A DNA stretch of 46,434 nucleotides. It comes from Photobacterium sanguinicancri. Its GTDB lineage: Bacteria > Pseudomonadota > Gammaproteobacteria > Enterobacterales > Vibrionaceae. The notes under the pieces are model-generated. The model made no database searches. It was not told the origin of the DNA and worked only from the letters and a program-made list of their open reading frames with translations. The stretch spans positions 1 to 46,434 of the forward strand of contig NZ_NOIF01000017.1 in assembly GCF_002265265.1 (NCBI RefSeq). Reading direction: 5' to 3'. This document shows positions 9,037-19,413 of this stretch, one piece after another. Both the position numbers and the translations under genes were made by a program. How positions within the stretch are numbered: the stretch's first letter is position 1; each line of letters begins with the position of its first letter.

Positions 9037-10367
9037 GACTTTCTCCTTAGCACGACAGCACCATTCACTTGACTACCTTCTTTACTTAATTGCCCTTGCT
9101 GTACCGTAAACTCGGCAGCAAGTAATGTTCGTAATTGCTCAAAATGTTGGAATTCTGCAGCCGTGGCTTGTAAGCGTAATTCACCCCGATTTTGGTCGTA
9201 TTTTAAATTGGTGTACGCGACTTGCGGTACCTTCTTAAAAATGGGTTCTAGTTGCGCGAGCCAAGGCAATAAACCTTCTTGGTTTCCACCGCCACCTAAA
9301 CGCGCTAATTCGCTGTCCATTTGGCGCTTCAAATAACTCTGCGTTGGGATATTACGAAAATTAGGTAATACCTGACGGAAAATACGCTCGCTTTCAGTTC
9401 GGTATGCTTGGGCTTGTTGCTCCATGCTTTGTACTGATAAAACGTGCTCGGTTAACATGGCTACCAGTACCAAGCCTGCCGCAATCGCGACTTTCCGCCA
9501 CGGCTTAATATATTTACGCCATGCTGACTGTGCTTTATAAGGACCAGACAGCATATTAAGCTTGGTTTCTTCTGCCCCTTTCGCTAAAAGCTCCATCACT
9601 AATTCTGGCGTTTCTGCTTTCCACTGACACGGGATACTTTCAGGCTTAGGTGTAAAGTGATGAATAACAATATCAGCCGCATTTGGAATATGAGCTTCAG
9701 CAACGATATTGGTCTCAGTTACAAGCTTATCGGCTTCATCTGTATCTACCGAAGCTGCCATATCACCAGAATCATCAACATCTGCGTTATCAAGATCTGC
9801 CGTCGCAATAATGGGGGCATTTTGAGCCAATAGCCAACTACCTAACCAACTTGCTTCCGCTGCTACACCTTGTGTTTCTGATTGACGAACCAGCCACTGT
9901 TCGTCCAACTGCGCAGCACAATAACCCTGCTCAAAAAGCGGTAAACATAAAGCATCGGGTAGGAGTTTTTTCACTTCCATACCGGCATCATTAAGCGCTG
10001 TAAGCCATGCTTGCATACGTTTATGTTCAACAACCGCAACATGGGCAATATCCCCGTCACGTTTCAGTAGGTGCACATGCAAGGCATCGATATCTTGTGC
10101 TAACTCTTCTTCAAGTAAGAAGGGCAGGACAGCAGCTAATTGACGGCCACTTCCGGTAGGAATCGCAACTTGGGTTAGCAAAATATCTTGTGCAGGTGCC
10201 AACGCCAGCACTTGGCGCTGTGCTGCATAATCAGCTAATTCATTTAACTGGGTCATATCACTTAGCTGCCCTGAAGCAATCACTTCATTCTGCTGTGACG
10301 ACCACACCAACCAATGTACAGGTTGGTCAGGACGGCTACTTAGCCTGATTGTCAGCAACTCGCTCAC
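9033..10367 (-). CDS. gspL: Type II secretion system protein GspL, GTG start
   Basis: GspL anchors the ATPase GspE to the inner membrane. The protein has an actin-like cytoplasmic domain (about 1-240), one membrane segment near 285-300 (VAIAAGLVLVAML) and a periplasmic ferredoxin-like domain. The start proposed is GTG at 10365-10367, giving SELLTIRLSS after the initiator and 444 aa. GAGGAA lies a few bases before it, and the N-terminus then aligns with V. cholerae EpsL as I recall it (MSEFLTVRLSS). An ATG at 10379 would make that same GAGGAA part of the coding region. The stretch around 190-230 is rich in Asp and Glu and looks like a variable linker. It overlaps gspK by 32 bases. Confidence 0.9.
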   Translation of the reverse strand: MSELLTIRLSSRPDQPVHWLVWSSQQNEVIASGQLSDMTQLNELADYAAQRQVLALAPAQDILLTQVAIPTGSGRQLAAVLPFLLEEELAQDIDALHVHLLKRDGDIAHVAVVEHKRMQAWLTALNDAGMEVKKLLPDALCLPLFEQGYCAAQLDEQWLVRQSETQGVAAEASWLGSWLLAQNAPIIATADLDNADVDDSGDMAASVDTDEADKLVTETNIVAEAHIPNAADIVIHHFTPKPESIPCQWKAETPELVMELLAKGAEETKLNMLSGPYKAQSAWRKYIKPWRKVAIAAGLVLVAMLTEHVLSVQSMEQQAQAYRTESERIFRQVLPNFRNIPTQSYLKRQMDSELARLGGGGNQEGLLPWLAQLEPIFKKVPQVAYTNLKYDQNRGELRLQATAAEFQHFEQLRTLLAAEFTVQQGQLSKEGSQVNGAVVLRRKS

Positions 10368-11367
10368 TGATTCCTCCATAACGGCGACGTACAACCGTCA
10401 CCTGTTTTTGTTCGTCACGTTTAAGCAAGGCCACGACGCGAACTCGGGCGCGATCCACTAGGATCTCAGCATCCAGCTGAAAGTAGTCGCTTTTAATATC
10501 AATATGTTCTTTCGCTTTAGACTGCGTCGCACCATCGATACGAGCAATCACCCCTTCAGCAAAAAACTCATCTACATTTTGCCAGCCATCATAAGGGCGA
10601 TTGGATAATAATGTCTTAGCGTCAGACACCGATAATTCAGGGGTGAATAACGCAGCAAGTAGCGCAGCATTATTTTCGCTAACGGTATTCACATTCAATT
10701 TGAACGTATCAACGGGTAATGCACAGACAGCACCCTTTACTTGGTTAAAGGCTTTCGCTGTTACTCCGTTAACGGCTCTTAGCTCACTCACATCTGCTAT
10801 AAAATGATTAGCAGGCAAGTATGCCGGCTTAAAGCCTTCGTAGGTGCTATCTTCCGCCCCGAAGGCGGATTGTACTGTGTCATCGGGGTCGACGAATTCC
10901 CATGCCGATTCCGCTATCACTTCAGCTTCGTAGCTTTCAATTCCCGATTCTTCTAATAAGGCTTGTAGTACTTTAATCAAATACGGTTTGGTACTGCGAT
11001 CAGCTTCAGGCGCCACCGACGACAAGGCATTAAGGTTAAAACACGCTTGGCGATCGAGAATATCACCCACAGCATCACCACCTTCGAGTGGGTAACGCTG
11101 ACCTTTGGTTGCCCATGCCTGACTTAAATTCACCGTATCGCTATCATCAATCCCTTCTTTGATGGCGACTTTTGCCAATGCTTCCAATCCCACGCTGTAC
11201 CAATACGCTTGCTGGTGCTGAATTTGATTTTCTACTCGATAGAAATTGTGGTGAAGACGCTCCGTCATTTGCACTGCCAACAAGGTCATCATGGCCAATA
11301 GCATCAATACAACAATTAATGCGACACCGCCCTGTTTGCCTTTCGGTGATTTCATGCGAAGACTCAT
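10336..11367 (-). CDS. gspK: Type II secretion system minor pseudopilin GspK
   Basis: GspK caps the pseudopilus tip together with GspI and GspJ. The 343-aa protein has a prepilin leader ending in Gly-Gly (13-14) followed by VALIVVLMLLAMMTLLAVQM. As is usual for GspK, it lacks the Glu at position +5 found in the other pseudopilins. A large globular insert (acidic stretches with DPDD and EDSTYEG) follows, consistent with the alpha-domain and calcium site of the family. It starts within the stop of gspJ (ATGA overlap 11364-11367). The ATG at 11355 (MKSPKGK) is a possible alternative start. Confidence 0.93.
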   Translation of the reverse strand: MSLRMKSPKGKQGGVALIVVLMLLAMMTLLAVQMTERLHHNFYRVENQIQHQQAYWYSVGLEALAKVAIKEGIDDSDTVNLSQAWATKGQRYPLEGGDAVGDILDRQACFNLNALSSVAPEADRSTKPYLIKVLQALLEESGIESYEAEVIAESAWEFVDPDDTVQSAFGAEDSTYEGFKPAYLPANHFIADVSELRAVNGVTAKAFNQVKGAVCALPVDTFKLNVNTVSENNAALLAALFTPELSVSDAKTLLSNRPYDGWQNVDEFFAEGVIARIDGATQSKAKEHIDIKSDYFQLDAEILVDRARVRVVALLKRDEQKQVTVVRRRYGGISERVADNQAK

Positions 11368-12032
11368 TGGTTATCATCCTCGCTATTGGTTTGCGCTAAG
11401 CCTGACTGTGGCACCAAATATACACGCTCAATCTCGCCTCTGTCTTTTAACGTCAACCGCACTTCAATACCTTGCGGTAAGCTACCGGCTTGTTCCCATT
11501 TATCAGTCCACTTTTTATCAGCAAAAAAACGGAACGACAGTGCAGTCACATCGGCTAATACCTCACGAACCAGCGGTTCTGCACCCGCAACATTATCTGG
11601 GTAGCGAAACCACACTCGCTCTAGCTTATCGTCGATAACACGATAACCAACGCGCACGACTTCACCCCGTGGAAACATTTGCTGTGGGTTTTGCCACCCA
11701 AGGCGCGTAAACATGATCCCTTCGCTGGCGGAATCCAGCACGTACTCACCCGCTAACAAATATTTATCACTTGGCTTCTCACCTTGGCTACGTGTTTTAC
11801 GGGCAACGATTTGACGAAAGTCGTTATCCATCATCACACTCATACGCTGGATTGCTTTAAGCCGTGCGTTGTGATCGCGAGATTGCTCATCGCTGCGCTG
11901 GACACCATTTAGTACTTGGTACGCTGATAAACTCAACATCGCAAAAACGGCGATTGCCACCAGCACTTCAAGAAGTGTAAAACCTTGCTGAAAATGGGAT
12001 GAGCGACAAGGGGCTTGTTTAGTTGGCAACAT
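11364..12032 (-). CDS. gspJ: Type II secretion system minor pseudopilin GspJ
   Basis: GspJ is part of the GspI-J-K tip complex of the pseudopilus. The 222-aa protein has an N-methylation signature QQGFTLLEVLVAIAVFAML with cleavage after Gly at about residue 17 and Glu at +5. The leader is unusually long (MLPTKQAPCRSSHFQQG) and overlaps gspI by 14 bases, but this is the only ATG before the signature. The C-terminal part is beta-rich, as expected for the soluble domain. Confidence 0.93.
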   Translation of the reverse strand: MLPTKQAPCRSSHFQQGFTLLEVLVAIAVFAMLSLSAYQVLNGVQRSDEQSRDHNARLKAIQRMSVMMDNDFRQIVARKTRSQGEKPSDKYLLAGEYVLDSASEGIMFTRLGWQNPQQMFPRGEVVRVGYRVIDDKLERVWFRYPDNVAGAEPLVREVLADVTALSFRFFADKKWTDKWEQAGSLPQGIEVRLTLKDRGEIERVYLVPQSGLAQTNSEDDNQ

Positions 12033-12378
12033 ACGTTCTCACTGTCACTACTGATTGCTTACGGTCTTTATCTGTCGCAACAACCATTTCTAACTGTCGT
12101 AGGTAGCCGTCTGTTGTTTTGGTGCTTGATACCGTCCAATACCATTTGCGGCCTGCAAATTCACTTTCTCCACGCTTACTCGATGTCGGGATCTTGCCAC
12201 TCAGCTGTAAACGGGCTAATTCATTATCCGCCACCATGGCGGCGAAGGTTTTCTCTTCCAGATAGCCCATGGTATTAATATGCTGAGTGACCGCTTTCAT
12301 CACACTCAACGCAGCTGTTGCAAACACCGCGAGTGCCACTAGCACTTCAAGTAACGTCATCCCGCGTTGGGTCTTCAT
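12019..12378 (-). CDS. gspI: Type II secretion system minor pseudopilin GspI
   Basis: GspI starts assembly of the pseudopilus tip complex. The 119-aa protein has the short leader MKTQRG, cleavage before Met7, and the hydrophobic helix MTLLEVLVALAVFATAAL with Glu at +5. The body includes the conserved block ADNELARLQL. It is coupled to gspH by an ATGA overlap (12375-12378) and its end overlaps gspJ by 14 bases. Confidence 0.93.
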   Translation of the reverse strand: MKTQRGMTLLEVLVALAVFATAALSVMKAVTQHINTMGYLEEKTFAAMVADNELARLQLSGKIPTSSKRGESEFAGRKWYWTVSSTKTTDGYLRQLEMVVATDKDRKQSVVTVRTYVAN

Positions 12379-12962
12379 CGACGTGATTTCCTTTCTGGCA
12401 TTTCTTCACCAGGTGCTAATAAATACAGCTCTCCAAGTTCGTCTGCGCGCACTTGCCAAAATTCATTCTCGCCGTCGATCTCAAACGCTAAGCTAAACGG
12501 GGTGTACTCCCCACTAGCCATAACAATCAATTGCGGCGGCTTTATTTTCTTCTTATCAGTTTGGTCAGCAAACAAGTCTTCATCGAATAAAGAGCCAGGC
12601 TTAAACAAGCGATCATTGTCTTGCCATGCATAGCCACCTAATTCAACTTCCAGCGTGATGTCATCCCCCACTTCAACCTCACTGAAATAGCGAGATTCTT
12701 TCATGGGCTGCCACTCTGTACCTGTTAGCTCAAGAAACTGATAACGGTGGCGCTCAATGCGAATACCGAAATCCGTGCCGTTAAGCAGTGCATCTTCACC
12801 AAGAAGCTGCACTAGTTGAAAGAAACGCGCCGCCTCTTCTTTGGCTTTGTCATCATGACGCTCAGGGAGAGTCGCAATCACTGCCACAGCACTGCTTGCT
12901 AACAGCACCAGTACCAACATGATTTCAATCAGCGTAAAGCCCGCAGCACGTTTCATCATCAT
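12375..12962 (-). CDS. gspH: Type II secretion system minor pseudopilin GspH
   Basis: GspH is a minor pseudopilin placed between the tip complex and the GspG shaft. The 195-aa protein has the leader MMMKRAAG, cleavage before Phe9 and the helix FTLIEIMLVLVLLASSAVAV with Glu at +5. The soluble domain is beta-rich. It starts 23 bases after gspG ends. Two extra Met codons at the start leave the first residue uncertain by one or two codons. Confidence 0.93.
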   Translation of the reverse strand: MMMKRAAGFTLIEIMLVLVLLASSAVAVIATLPERHDDKAKEEAARFFQLVQLLGEDALLNGTDFGIRIERHRYQFLELTGTEWQPMKESRYFSEVEVGDDITLEVELGGYAWQDNDRLFKPGSLFDEDLFADQTDKKKIKPPQLIVMASGEYTPFSLAFEIDGENEFWQVRADELGELYLLAPGEEMPERKSRR

Positions 12963-12985
12963 TCTTTTACCAACATCGCTCAGAC

Positions 12986-13420
12986 TTAAAAGTCCAGCAT
13001 GTTCCAGTTGCCGATGTCAGTATTCACTTCTTCACCGCCTTCTTGACCATCAGCACCTAAGCTGAAGATATCAACCGCGCCATGCTCACCTGGCATCACG
13101 TAATTGTACTCACTGCCCCAAGGGTCATTAGGTAGGCGCTTGATGTAACCGCCGTTACGGTAATTACGCGGCTCTGGGCTTGAAGACGGCTTAGACACTA
13201 ACGCATCAAGACCTTGGTCTGTCGTTGGGTAAACACTGTTATCCAACTTATACATATCCAATGCTTGCTCTAAAGCACTAATATCCGTTACCACTTTCTG
13301 TTGGTCGGCTTTTTCTTTGTTACCTAGTAAGTTAGGTACGACTAAACTTGCCAGCACCCCTAGGATCACAATCACGACCATAACTTCGAGCAGCGTAAAG
13401 CCACGTTGTTTGCGTTGCAT
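12986..13420 (-). CDS. gspG: Type II secretion system major pseudopilin GspG
   Basis: GspG polymerises into the shaft of the periplasmic pseudopilus that drives substrates through the GspD channel. The 144-aa protein has the leader MQRKQRG and the helix FTLLEVMVVIVILGVLASLV with Glu at +5. The C-terminal part has the conserved calcium-binding region of GspG (LGADGQEGGEEVNTDIGNW). The frame runs upstream to a TTG at 13435, but that TTGGAGG is itself the ribosome site, placed about 9 bases before the ATG at 13418-13420. It starts 20 bases after the gspF stop. Confidence 0.96.
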   Translation of the reverse strand: MQRKQRGFTLLEVMVVIVILGVLASLVVPNLLGNKEKADQQKVVTDISALEQALDMYKLDNSVYPTTDQGLDALVSKPSSSPEPRNYRNGGYIKRLPNDPWGSEYNYVMPGEHGAVDIFSLGADGQEGGEEVNTDIGNWNMLDF

Positions 13421-13440
13421 TAACTTAACCTCCAAAAGAA

Positions 13441-14661
13441 TTACATTCCGACCATATTATTGAGTTCAATGATCGGCATTAAAGTAGCGATAACGATGAA
13501 CATGACAATGCCTGCCATCGCTACAATTAATAGGGGTTCAAATACCCCTAGCGCCATATTGACGAGGGATTCAAAGTCACGGTCTTGGTTATCCGCCGAC
13601 CGTGTGAGCATCTGTTCTAACTCACCACTGCGCTCACCACTGGCAATCATGTGTAACATCATGGGTGGGAATAGCTTGGTTTGCTCAAGGGCGATACGTA
13701 ACGTTGACCCTTCACGCACTTTGTCTGACGCTTCCAGAATTTGTTGATTAACCCAAGTATTGGTCATCACATCAGAAGCCACCTTCATTCCGTCCAGCAA
13801 TGGAATGGCGCTAGAGGTACAAATAGACAAGGTACGCGCAAAACGAGAGGTGTTTAACCCACGAGCCACTTTTCCTATCACCGGGATATTCAGTACCCAG
13901 CGATCCCAGCGTAATCTGAAATCAGGCCTCTTCAATGCGGTTTTAATACCCATAACGATGGCAATGATGACAATCACCACCACGATGCCCCAATTCTGCA
14001 CAAAGTCACTGGCAACAAGTAAGACTTCGGTAATACCCGGTAACTGCTGACCCATCTGCACAAATTGATCGACAATTTTCGGAACCACTGTCGCCAACAA
14101 GAAAGCCACCACAGACACGGCCACCAACGTTAGCATGGTAGGGTAAATCATCGCTTGTTGTAGCTTACTGCGCATTTGCTGACGATTTTCAGTGTAATCC
14201 GCCAAGCGATTCAACACCGTATCGAGGTGCCCTGATTTTTCACCTGCCGCCACCATGGCACGGAATAACTGATCAAACACATGCGGGTATTCCGCCATAC
14301 TGTCAGATAAGGTGTAACCTTCAACAACACGCGAACGCACCGCTAATAGCATATTCTTCAATCGTGGCTTTTCACTTTGCTCTGCCACCGCTTTTAAACA
14401 CTCTTCTAGCGGCATCCCCGCTTGTACTAAAGTGGCTAACTGGCGGGTGATCAGAGACAAGTCATGCGTGCTAATACCACGGCGAAAAGAAAAACTACTG
14501 CTCGCTTTTTTCTTTTCTCGCTCATTGGTTTGCACCACTTCGGTGGCCATCAAACCTTTTTCACGCAATTGCTGGCGTACTTGGCGGGCATTATCCCCTT
14601 CCAAGACCCCTTTTTTCTGTCGGCCCTTAGTATCAAGCGCTTTATATTCAAATGCCGCCAT
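13441..14661 (-). CDS. gspF: Type II secretion system inner-membrane platform protein GspF
   Basis: GspF is the polytopic core of the inner-membrane platform and contacts GspE and GspL. The 406-aa protein shows two repeated GspF domains (about 70-195 and 272-394), each with the LARQLATLVQAG- or FARTLSICTSSAIPLLDG-type opening, and three membrane segments (near 170, 220 and 375). The start [14 protein letters not shown] is typical. Its ATG overlaps the last base of the gspE stop (TAATG). Confidence 0.96.
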   Translation of the reverse strand: MAAFEYKALDTKGRQKKGVLEGDNARQVRQQLREKGLMATEVVQTNEREKKKASSSFSFRRGISTHDLSLITRQLATLVQAGMPLEECLKAVAEQSEKPRLKNMLLAVRSRVVEGYTLSDSMAEYPHVFDQLFRAMVAAGEKSGHLDTVLNRLADYTENRQQMRSKLQQAMIYPTMLTLVAVSVVAFLLATVVPKIVDQFVQMGQQLPGITEVLLVASDFVQNWGIVVVIVIIAIVMGIKTALKRPDFRLRWDRWVLNIPVIGKVARGLNTSRFARTLSICTSSAIPLLDGMKVASDVMTNTWVNQQILEASDKVREGSTLRIALEQTKLFPPMMLHMIASGERSGELEQMLTRSADNQDRDFESLVNMALGVFEPLLIVAMAGIVMFIVIATLMPIIELNNMVGM

Positions 14662-16154
14662 TAGCTTTCCTTGGTTACTCGCATGACTTCTTCAAGCGTA
14701 GTAATTCCTAGGCGTACTTTCGATAGGCCATCATCACGAATGCTTGGCGTGTATTCTCGTACTGCACGTTCAATCGCTTGTTCACCAGCTTCACCGTGAA
14801 TAAGTTCTTGTACACGATCATCAATTAATAATAATTCATGAATACCTGTACGCCCTCGGTAACCTTTATTATTACAGTGCTCACAACCAACAGGGTGGTA
14901 CAGGGTTAATGACTCCTGCTCTGGCACATTAAACAGCTTTTTCTGTTCCGCATTCGCTTCGTACGGGTCACGGCACTCTTTGCACAAGGTACGCACTAAA
15001 CGTTGCGCTAACACGCCCAATAGCGACGATGACACTAAGAATGGTTCAATCCCCATATCGCGTAAGCGGGTGATTGCACCTACCGCCGTGTTGGTGTGCA
15101 ACGTAGACATCACCATATGGCCCGTTAACGATGCCTGAACGGCAATTGCGGCAGTTTCTAAGTCTCGAACCTCACCAATCATCACCACATCAGGATCTTG
15201 ACGCAAGATGGCACGAAGCCCCCGAGCAAAAGTCATATCGACTTTGGTATTCACTTGGGTTTGACCAATCCCATCGATATCAAATTCAATCGGGTCTTCC
15301 ACCGTCAGAATATTGCGCTCTTGGCTGTTAAGCTCTTGCAAGCCTGCGTATAAGGTCGTGGATTTACCCGAACCTGTAGGGCCTGTTACCAAGATAATGC
15401 CATGCGGCCGATCGATGATTTTACGGAAATTAGCATGGTTAGCAGCGGTCATACCCAAGCTATGTAGATCAAGGCGGGTCGCATTCTTGTCCAATAGACG
15501 TAATACCACGCGCTCGCCATGAGACGACGGCATAGTCGAAACTCGGACATCCACGGCTCGGCCACCGATACGCAGAGAGATACGACCATCTTGTGGCACG
15601 CGTTTTTCAGCAATATCAAGTTTCGCCATAACCTTAATACGCGAAACCAGCAACGGTGCCAGTTTACGGCTTGGCTGTAGTACCTCACGTAACACGCCAT
15701 CAATTCGAAAACGGATCGACAGCACTTTTTCAAAGGTTTCGATATGAATATCTGACGCTGCTTCTTTGATGGCCTCCGCTAACATGGCATTGATCAATTT
15801 AATGATCGGCGCATCATCTTCGGATTCAAGCAAATCTTCAGTTTCAGGTAAATCTTCTGCTAATGAGAAGAAATCATCATCAGAGCCTAAATCTTCCATC
15901 AATTGACGCGCTTCTGAAGAGTCACGTTGGTACGCTTCTGTCAGCTTCAATTCAAAGGCTTTAGCATCCAGCGCTACGGGAGTAAACCCCCGCGCAGCAA
16001 CACGGCGCACTTCAGCCAACACAGTGGCAGATAGCGTGCCTGAATACAGTAATAGCCAACCTTCTTCACTCGCTTCAAGCACCACTTTATGGCGCTTAGC
16101 AAACGAAAAAGGTAAACGAAAGTACGGCTGCGTATCAGCAGCAAAGGTACTCAT
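14661..16154 (-). CDS. gspE: Type II secretion ATPase GspE
   Basis: GspE is the cytoplasmic hexameric ATPase that powers pseudopilus assembly. In the 497-aa protein the N-terminal GspL-binding domain (1-about 100) is followed by the ATPase core with Walker [10 protein letters not shown] at 258-266, an Asp box ([10 protein letters not shown]), Walker B ([12 protein letters not shown]) and His box ([12 protein letters not shown]). A zinc-binding tetracysteine is seen at Cys391, Cys394, Cys424 and Cys427. It sits between gspD and gspF with 1-base overlaps on both sides, so synthesis is probably tightly coupled. Confidence 0.97.
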   Translation of the reverse strand: MSTFAADTQPYFRLPFSFAKRHKVVLEASEEGWLLLYSGTLSATVLAEVRRVAARGFTPVALDAKAFELKLTEAYQRDSSEARQLMEDLGSDDDFFSLAEDLPETEDLLESEDDAPIIKLINAMLAEAIKEAASDIHIETFEKVLSIRFRIDGVLREVLQPSRKLAPLLVSRIKVMAKLDIAEKRVPQDGRISLRIGGRAVDVRVSTMPSSHGERVVLRLLDKNATRLDLHSLGMTAANHANFRKIIDRPHGIILVTGPTGSGKSTTLYAGLQELNSQERNILTVEDPIEFDIDGIGQTQVNTKVDMTFARGLRAILRQDPDVVMIGEVRDLETAAIAVQASLTGHMVMSTLHTNTAVGAITRLRDMGIEPFLVSSSLLGVLAQRLVRTLCKECRDPYEANAEQKKLFNVPEQESLTLYHPVGCEHCNNKGYRGRTGIHELLLIDDRVQELIHGEAGEQAIERAVREYTPSIRDDGLSKVRLGITTLEEVMRVTKES

Positions 16155-18178
16155 TACTGCTTCTCCAACTGCGCCACAAATGCACGTACTTCAGCAGGCA
16201 AAGCAATGTCTTCGCCATATTTTGGTATCACTGGAATTTGTGTATTCGGCATCAACTTCAAGCCTTGATCGGCTTTATACAGTTGCTCTGCTCGGATGTA
16301 GTTGTATTTACGTTGAGTAATACCATCAGCGGTCACACCATCACGGATAATGGTTGGTTTAATAAAGACCATCAAATTGGTTTTACTGGTGGTGGTATTG
16401 GTCGATTTGAACAAATACCCTAAGACAGGAATATCGCCCAAGATTGGAATTTTTGATTCACTCTCTTTGGTCTCTTCGTTAATCAAACCGCCTAAAGCAA
16501 GCATCTGACCATCTTGTACCAACACCGAGGTATTCAGCTGACGCTTAGCAAAACGGACATCGACTGCGCCATTAGCACCTAAGACACTCGAGACTTCTTG
16601 CTCGATTTTCAGTTGAACCGAATCACCTTCGTTGATCTGTGGCGTCACGTTCAGTTTGACACCCACTTCTTTACGTTCGATGGTTTGGAATGGGTTGTCA
16701 TTATTCGAACTTGAAGCGGAGCCCGTAACAACAGGCACTTCCTCACCAACAATGAATGACGCTTCGCCGTTATCCATCACGGTAATACTCGGGCTAGATA
16801 GAATGTTTGAGTTACTGTCGGTTGATACCGCATTGACCAACATAGTCCAGTCACCCAATACAATCCCCATCATGGCACCATTAACACCACCAAGAGCTTT
16901 ACCCAAGGTGCTGTAGTCACCGTTTTTATCTGGTGTCGTGGTTGTAACTGTACCCGTAGAGTTAACCGTGGTGGTGGTTGACCCTTTGATATCTTCGGCT
17001 TCTTTCAAACCAATCGCGTATTGTGAAATCGGTACGCCAGAGTTAGCAAATTGCACCACGCCACCTTGCTCAGACCCCCATTGCACACCGAAGTTAACAC
17101 CGTCACCTTCTGAGATTTCAACAATCATGGCTTCAATCAGTACCTGAGCACGACGAATATCCAGCTGAGCGATCACATTCTCTAGGGCACGCATCACATC
17201 AGGCGGCGCGGTCAGAACTAAGGCATTGGTATCCGCATGAGCAGATATCATCACTGTATCTTTACTTGATGACGAACCGCCTTTCGCACTGTTACCTTTT
17301 TTTTCTGACTGGATATTGTCAGATACACCTTTAAGTACATCGACCATCTCTTCTGCATTGGCATATTTTAAATACACCACGCGGTTATTACCCGATGAGG
17401 CCATCTCTTTATCAAGCTGACGGATCAAGCGCTTTAAGCGCGCGCGTACTTTAGGGTCACCAGATAAAAGGACTGAGTTGGTTCTATCATCTGCCACTAA
17501 TTTAGGCTGAAGAAAACTTGGGGTGGCTTTAGCGTCGGCCGTTTTATTTAACGCTTCAACAATACGCACCATTTCAGCAGCAGAAGCATTATTGAGTTCC
17601 ACTACATCGATATCTTTATCACCTGCACGGTCTACACGCTCGATGATTTCCGCTAAGCGATTCACCACCGCGGCACGACCCGTGATCATAATGATATTCG
17701 CAGGATCGTAATGCACGACGTTACCCGCCCCGGCATTATCATTCAGCTGGCGTAGTAGCGGCGACAGTTCACGTACCGAAACATTACGTACCGCAATAAC
17801 ACGAGTAACAACCGCATCACCCGTTACTCCGTCTTTGCCATCTACAACGGGAATGGCTGAAATCTTGGCGTCTTTATCACGAATAACTTTAAGAACACCG
17901 TTCTCCATCTCAACCACAGCAAAACCGTAGACTTCCAATACATTTAAGAAGAATTGATAATACTGTTCATCATTAAGCAAGTCGTAACTACGCACATTGA
18001 CTTGTCCACGAACCGCAGGATCAACAATGATAGTCTTTTCAAGGTTCCGTCCAACTATGTTGATGAACTCTTGAATATCAGTACCTTTAAAACTGGCGCT
18101 GAATTCACTGGCTGATACGGTGCCACATAGCAAACTACCAAGTAGCAGCCAAGCGCGCTTATTCATCCATCTTTTCAC
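16154..18178 (-). CDS. gspD: Type II secretion outer-membrane secretin GspD, GTG start
   Basis: GspD forms the 15-mer outer-membrane channel. With the GTG start at 18176-18178 the protein has 674 aa. A signal peptide ([22 protein letters not shown]) is followed by the N0 domain ([24 protein letters not shown]), N1-N3 ring domains, the secretin core with VPVVTG and [17 protein letters not shown], and a C-terminal S-domain ([13 protein letters not shown]) expected to bind a pilotin. AGGAGAG lies 4 bases before the GTG, and the resulting N-terminus resembles V. cholerae EpsD. An ATG at 18202 would place that ribosome site inside the gene. A Ser/Gly-rich stretch lies in the N3 loop. Confidence 0.94.
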   Translation of the reverse strand: MKRWMNKRAWLLLGSLLCGTVSASEFSASFKGTDIQEFINIVGRNLEKTIIVDPAVRGQVNVRSYDLLNDEQYYQFFLNVLEVYGFAVVEMENGVLKVIRDKDAKISAIPVVDGKDGVTGDAVVTRVIAVRNVSVRELSPLLRQLNDNAGAGNVVHYDPANIIMITGRAAVVNRLAEIIERVDRAGDKDIDVVELNNASAAEMVRIVEALNKTADAKATPSFLQPKLVADDRTNSVLLSGDPKVRARLKRLIRQLDKEMASSGNNRVVYLKYANAEEMVDVLKGVSDNIQSEKKGNSAKGGSSSSKDTVMISAHADTNALVLTAPPDVMRALENVIAQLDIRRAQVLIEAMIVEISEGDGVNFGVQWGSEQGGVVQFANSGVPISQYAIGLKEAEDIKGSTTTTVNSTGTVTTTTPDKNGDYSTLGKALGGVNGAMMGIVLGDWTMLVNAVSTDSNSNILSSPSITVMDNGEASFIVGEEVPVVTGSASSSNNDNPFQTIERKEVGVKLNVTPQINEGDSVQLKIEQEVSSVLGANGAVDVRFAKRQLNTSVLVQDGQMLALGGLINEETKESESKIPILGDIPVLGYLFKSTNTTTSKTNLMVFIKPTIIRDGVTADGITQRKYNYIRAEQLYKADQGLKLMPNTQIPVIPKYGEDIALPAEVRAFVAQLEKQ

Positions 18179-18216
18179 TAATCTCTCCTGCGTATTACGC
18201 ATGCTTGCTTTGGTTG

Positions 18217-19119
18217 CTACTGCAACTCAATATAAATATCGTGTAACTGACCTTCACGCTCTACTGTCAAAGTAAAACTGGTCGCTTGAGATAGCTCAGT
18301 CCAGAGCTTCGCCATCACGGTTGGATCGGTTAAATCATTGCCATTTAAGCTAACGGCTAAATCATTGGCTTTTAAACCAACGGCGTCGAATAACACTCGC
18401 TCTTTACCAGGGTTAACGCGGTAACCTATCAGATCACCATCTTTTTTAACTTGAGAAAGGCGAATGTAACTAAAGAGGTTTTGCGGCTTATCGAGGATTT
18501 CTTGCTTAATCTTGCTCAGTTGCTCACCGGATACATTGCTTTGGCGATCTTTCGTTTGTGGCTTAGCTCGAGAAACAGGTGCAGCTCGTGACTGGGCTTT
18601 ACCAAATTCCACACCATCAAGCATCAAAGTTTCATCTCGCCCGCTATTACGAATAATGACACGATCCGCATACACAGCTTGCAATGTTGCACGCGTACCA
18701 TCAATTGCTTCGCTCAAGCCGTAGGTGTTTTGTTTTCCCTGATGCGCGATAACAGCAAGAGTCGTTTTGGTCTGAGAGCTCGCAACAACCCCAACCAAAC
18801 GTAAATTCAGCCGTGTTTGAGGGGCATCTTGCTTAACAGGTTCTTGTTTAACAACTGCCGCACCTTGCTGATAGTTACCAAAAAGATTCATCGCAAGAAT
18901 ATCAGACACTTTTAAACCAGCTTGCTGACTGCTTGCCGATGCTTGAACTTGCGGTTGCCAACGTGAAACCGCCGTAGTGGGTTGTACCGCAGCCCAAATT
19001 AAACGCCCAAGGATCCATGCAAACATCACCACCAAAAGCCACGTTATACCGCGGGTTAATGTTTTTGTAGAAACGGGTCTTTTGTTGGGCAACATACCCA
19101 ACCATTTTGATACAACCAT
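18217..19119 (-). CDS. gspC: Type II secretion system protein GspC
   Basis: GspC links the inner-membrane platform to the secretin. The 300-aa protein has a short cytoplasmic tail, one membrane segment at about 26-45 (ITWLLVVMFAWILGRLIWAA), a proline/glutamine-rich linker, the homology region that binds GspD N0 (about 80-170, including LNLRLVGVVASSQTKTTLAVI) and a C-terminal PDZ domain (IGYRVNPGKERVLFDAVGLKANDLAVSLNG). It is the first gene of the twelve-gene gspC-N operon. The ribosome site is weak. The 294-base spacer to hslR holds the divergent promoters, but I could not define them. Confidence 0.94.
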   Translation of the reverse strand: MVVSKWLGMLPNKRPVSTKTLTRGITWLLVVMFAWILGRLIWAAVQPTTAVSRWQPQVQASASSQQAGLKVSDILAMNLFGNYQQGAAVVKQEPVKQDAPQTRLNLRLVGVVASSQTKTTLAVIAHQGKQNTYGLSEAIDGTRATLQAVYADRVIIRNSGRDETLMLDGVEFGKAQSRAAPVSRAKPQTKDRQSNVSGEQLSKIKQEILDKPQNLFSYIRLSQVKKDGDLIGYRVNPGKERVLFDAVGLKANDLAVSLNGNDLTDPTVMAKLWTELSQATSFTLTVEREGQLHDIYIELQ

Positions 19120-19413
19120 ATAAAATCCGTATTGAGTTGTTTTATAAAGCTACGTTATATGTGTGACGGACGATACAGAATACTCTGAGACAGGACAGTA
19201 CACAGCTATTCTTTGCATGATCCACGTAATATACCAGAGCAGATCACGAAAAAAACACACTAGCTATCAATAGACTAGCCATTTAGGAGAATTAATTCCC
19301 ATTTTAGCGTTGAAAACTCGATCATATATCACCATTTACTTGTCTTAACCCACAGCTGACGCTATCGCAGTAATATGCTATTTTTAGCGCCAAATTTTGG
19401 TAAGGAGCACGTT

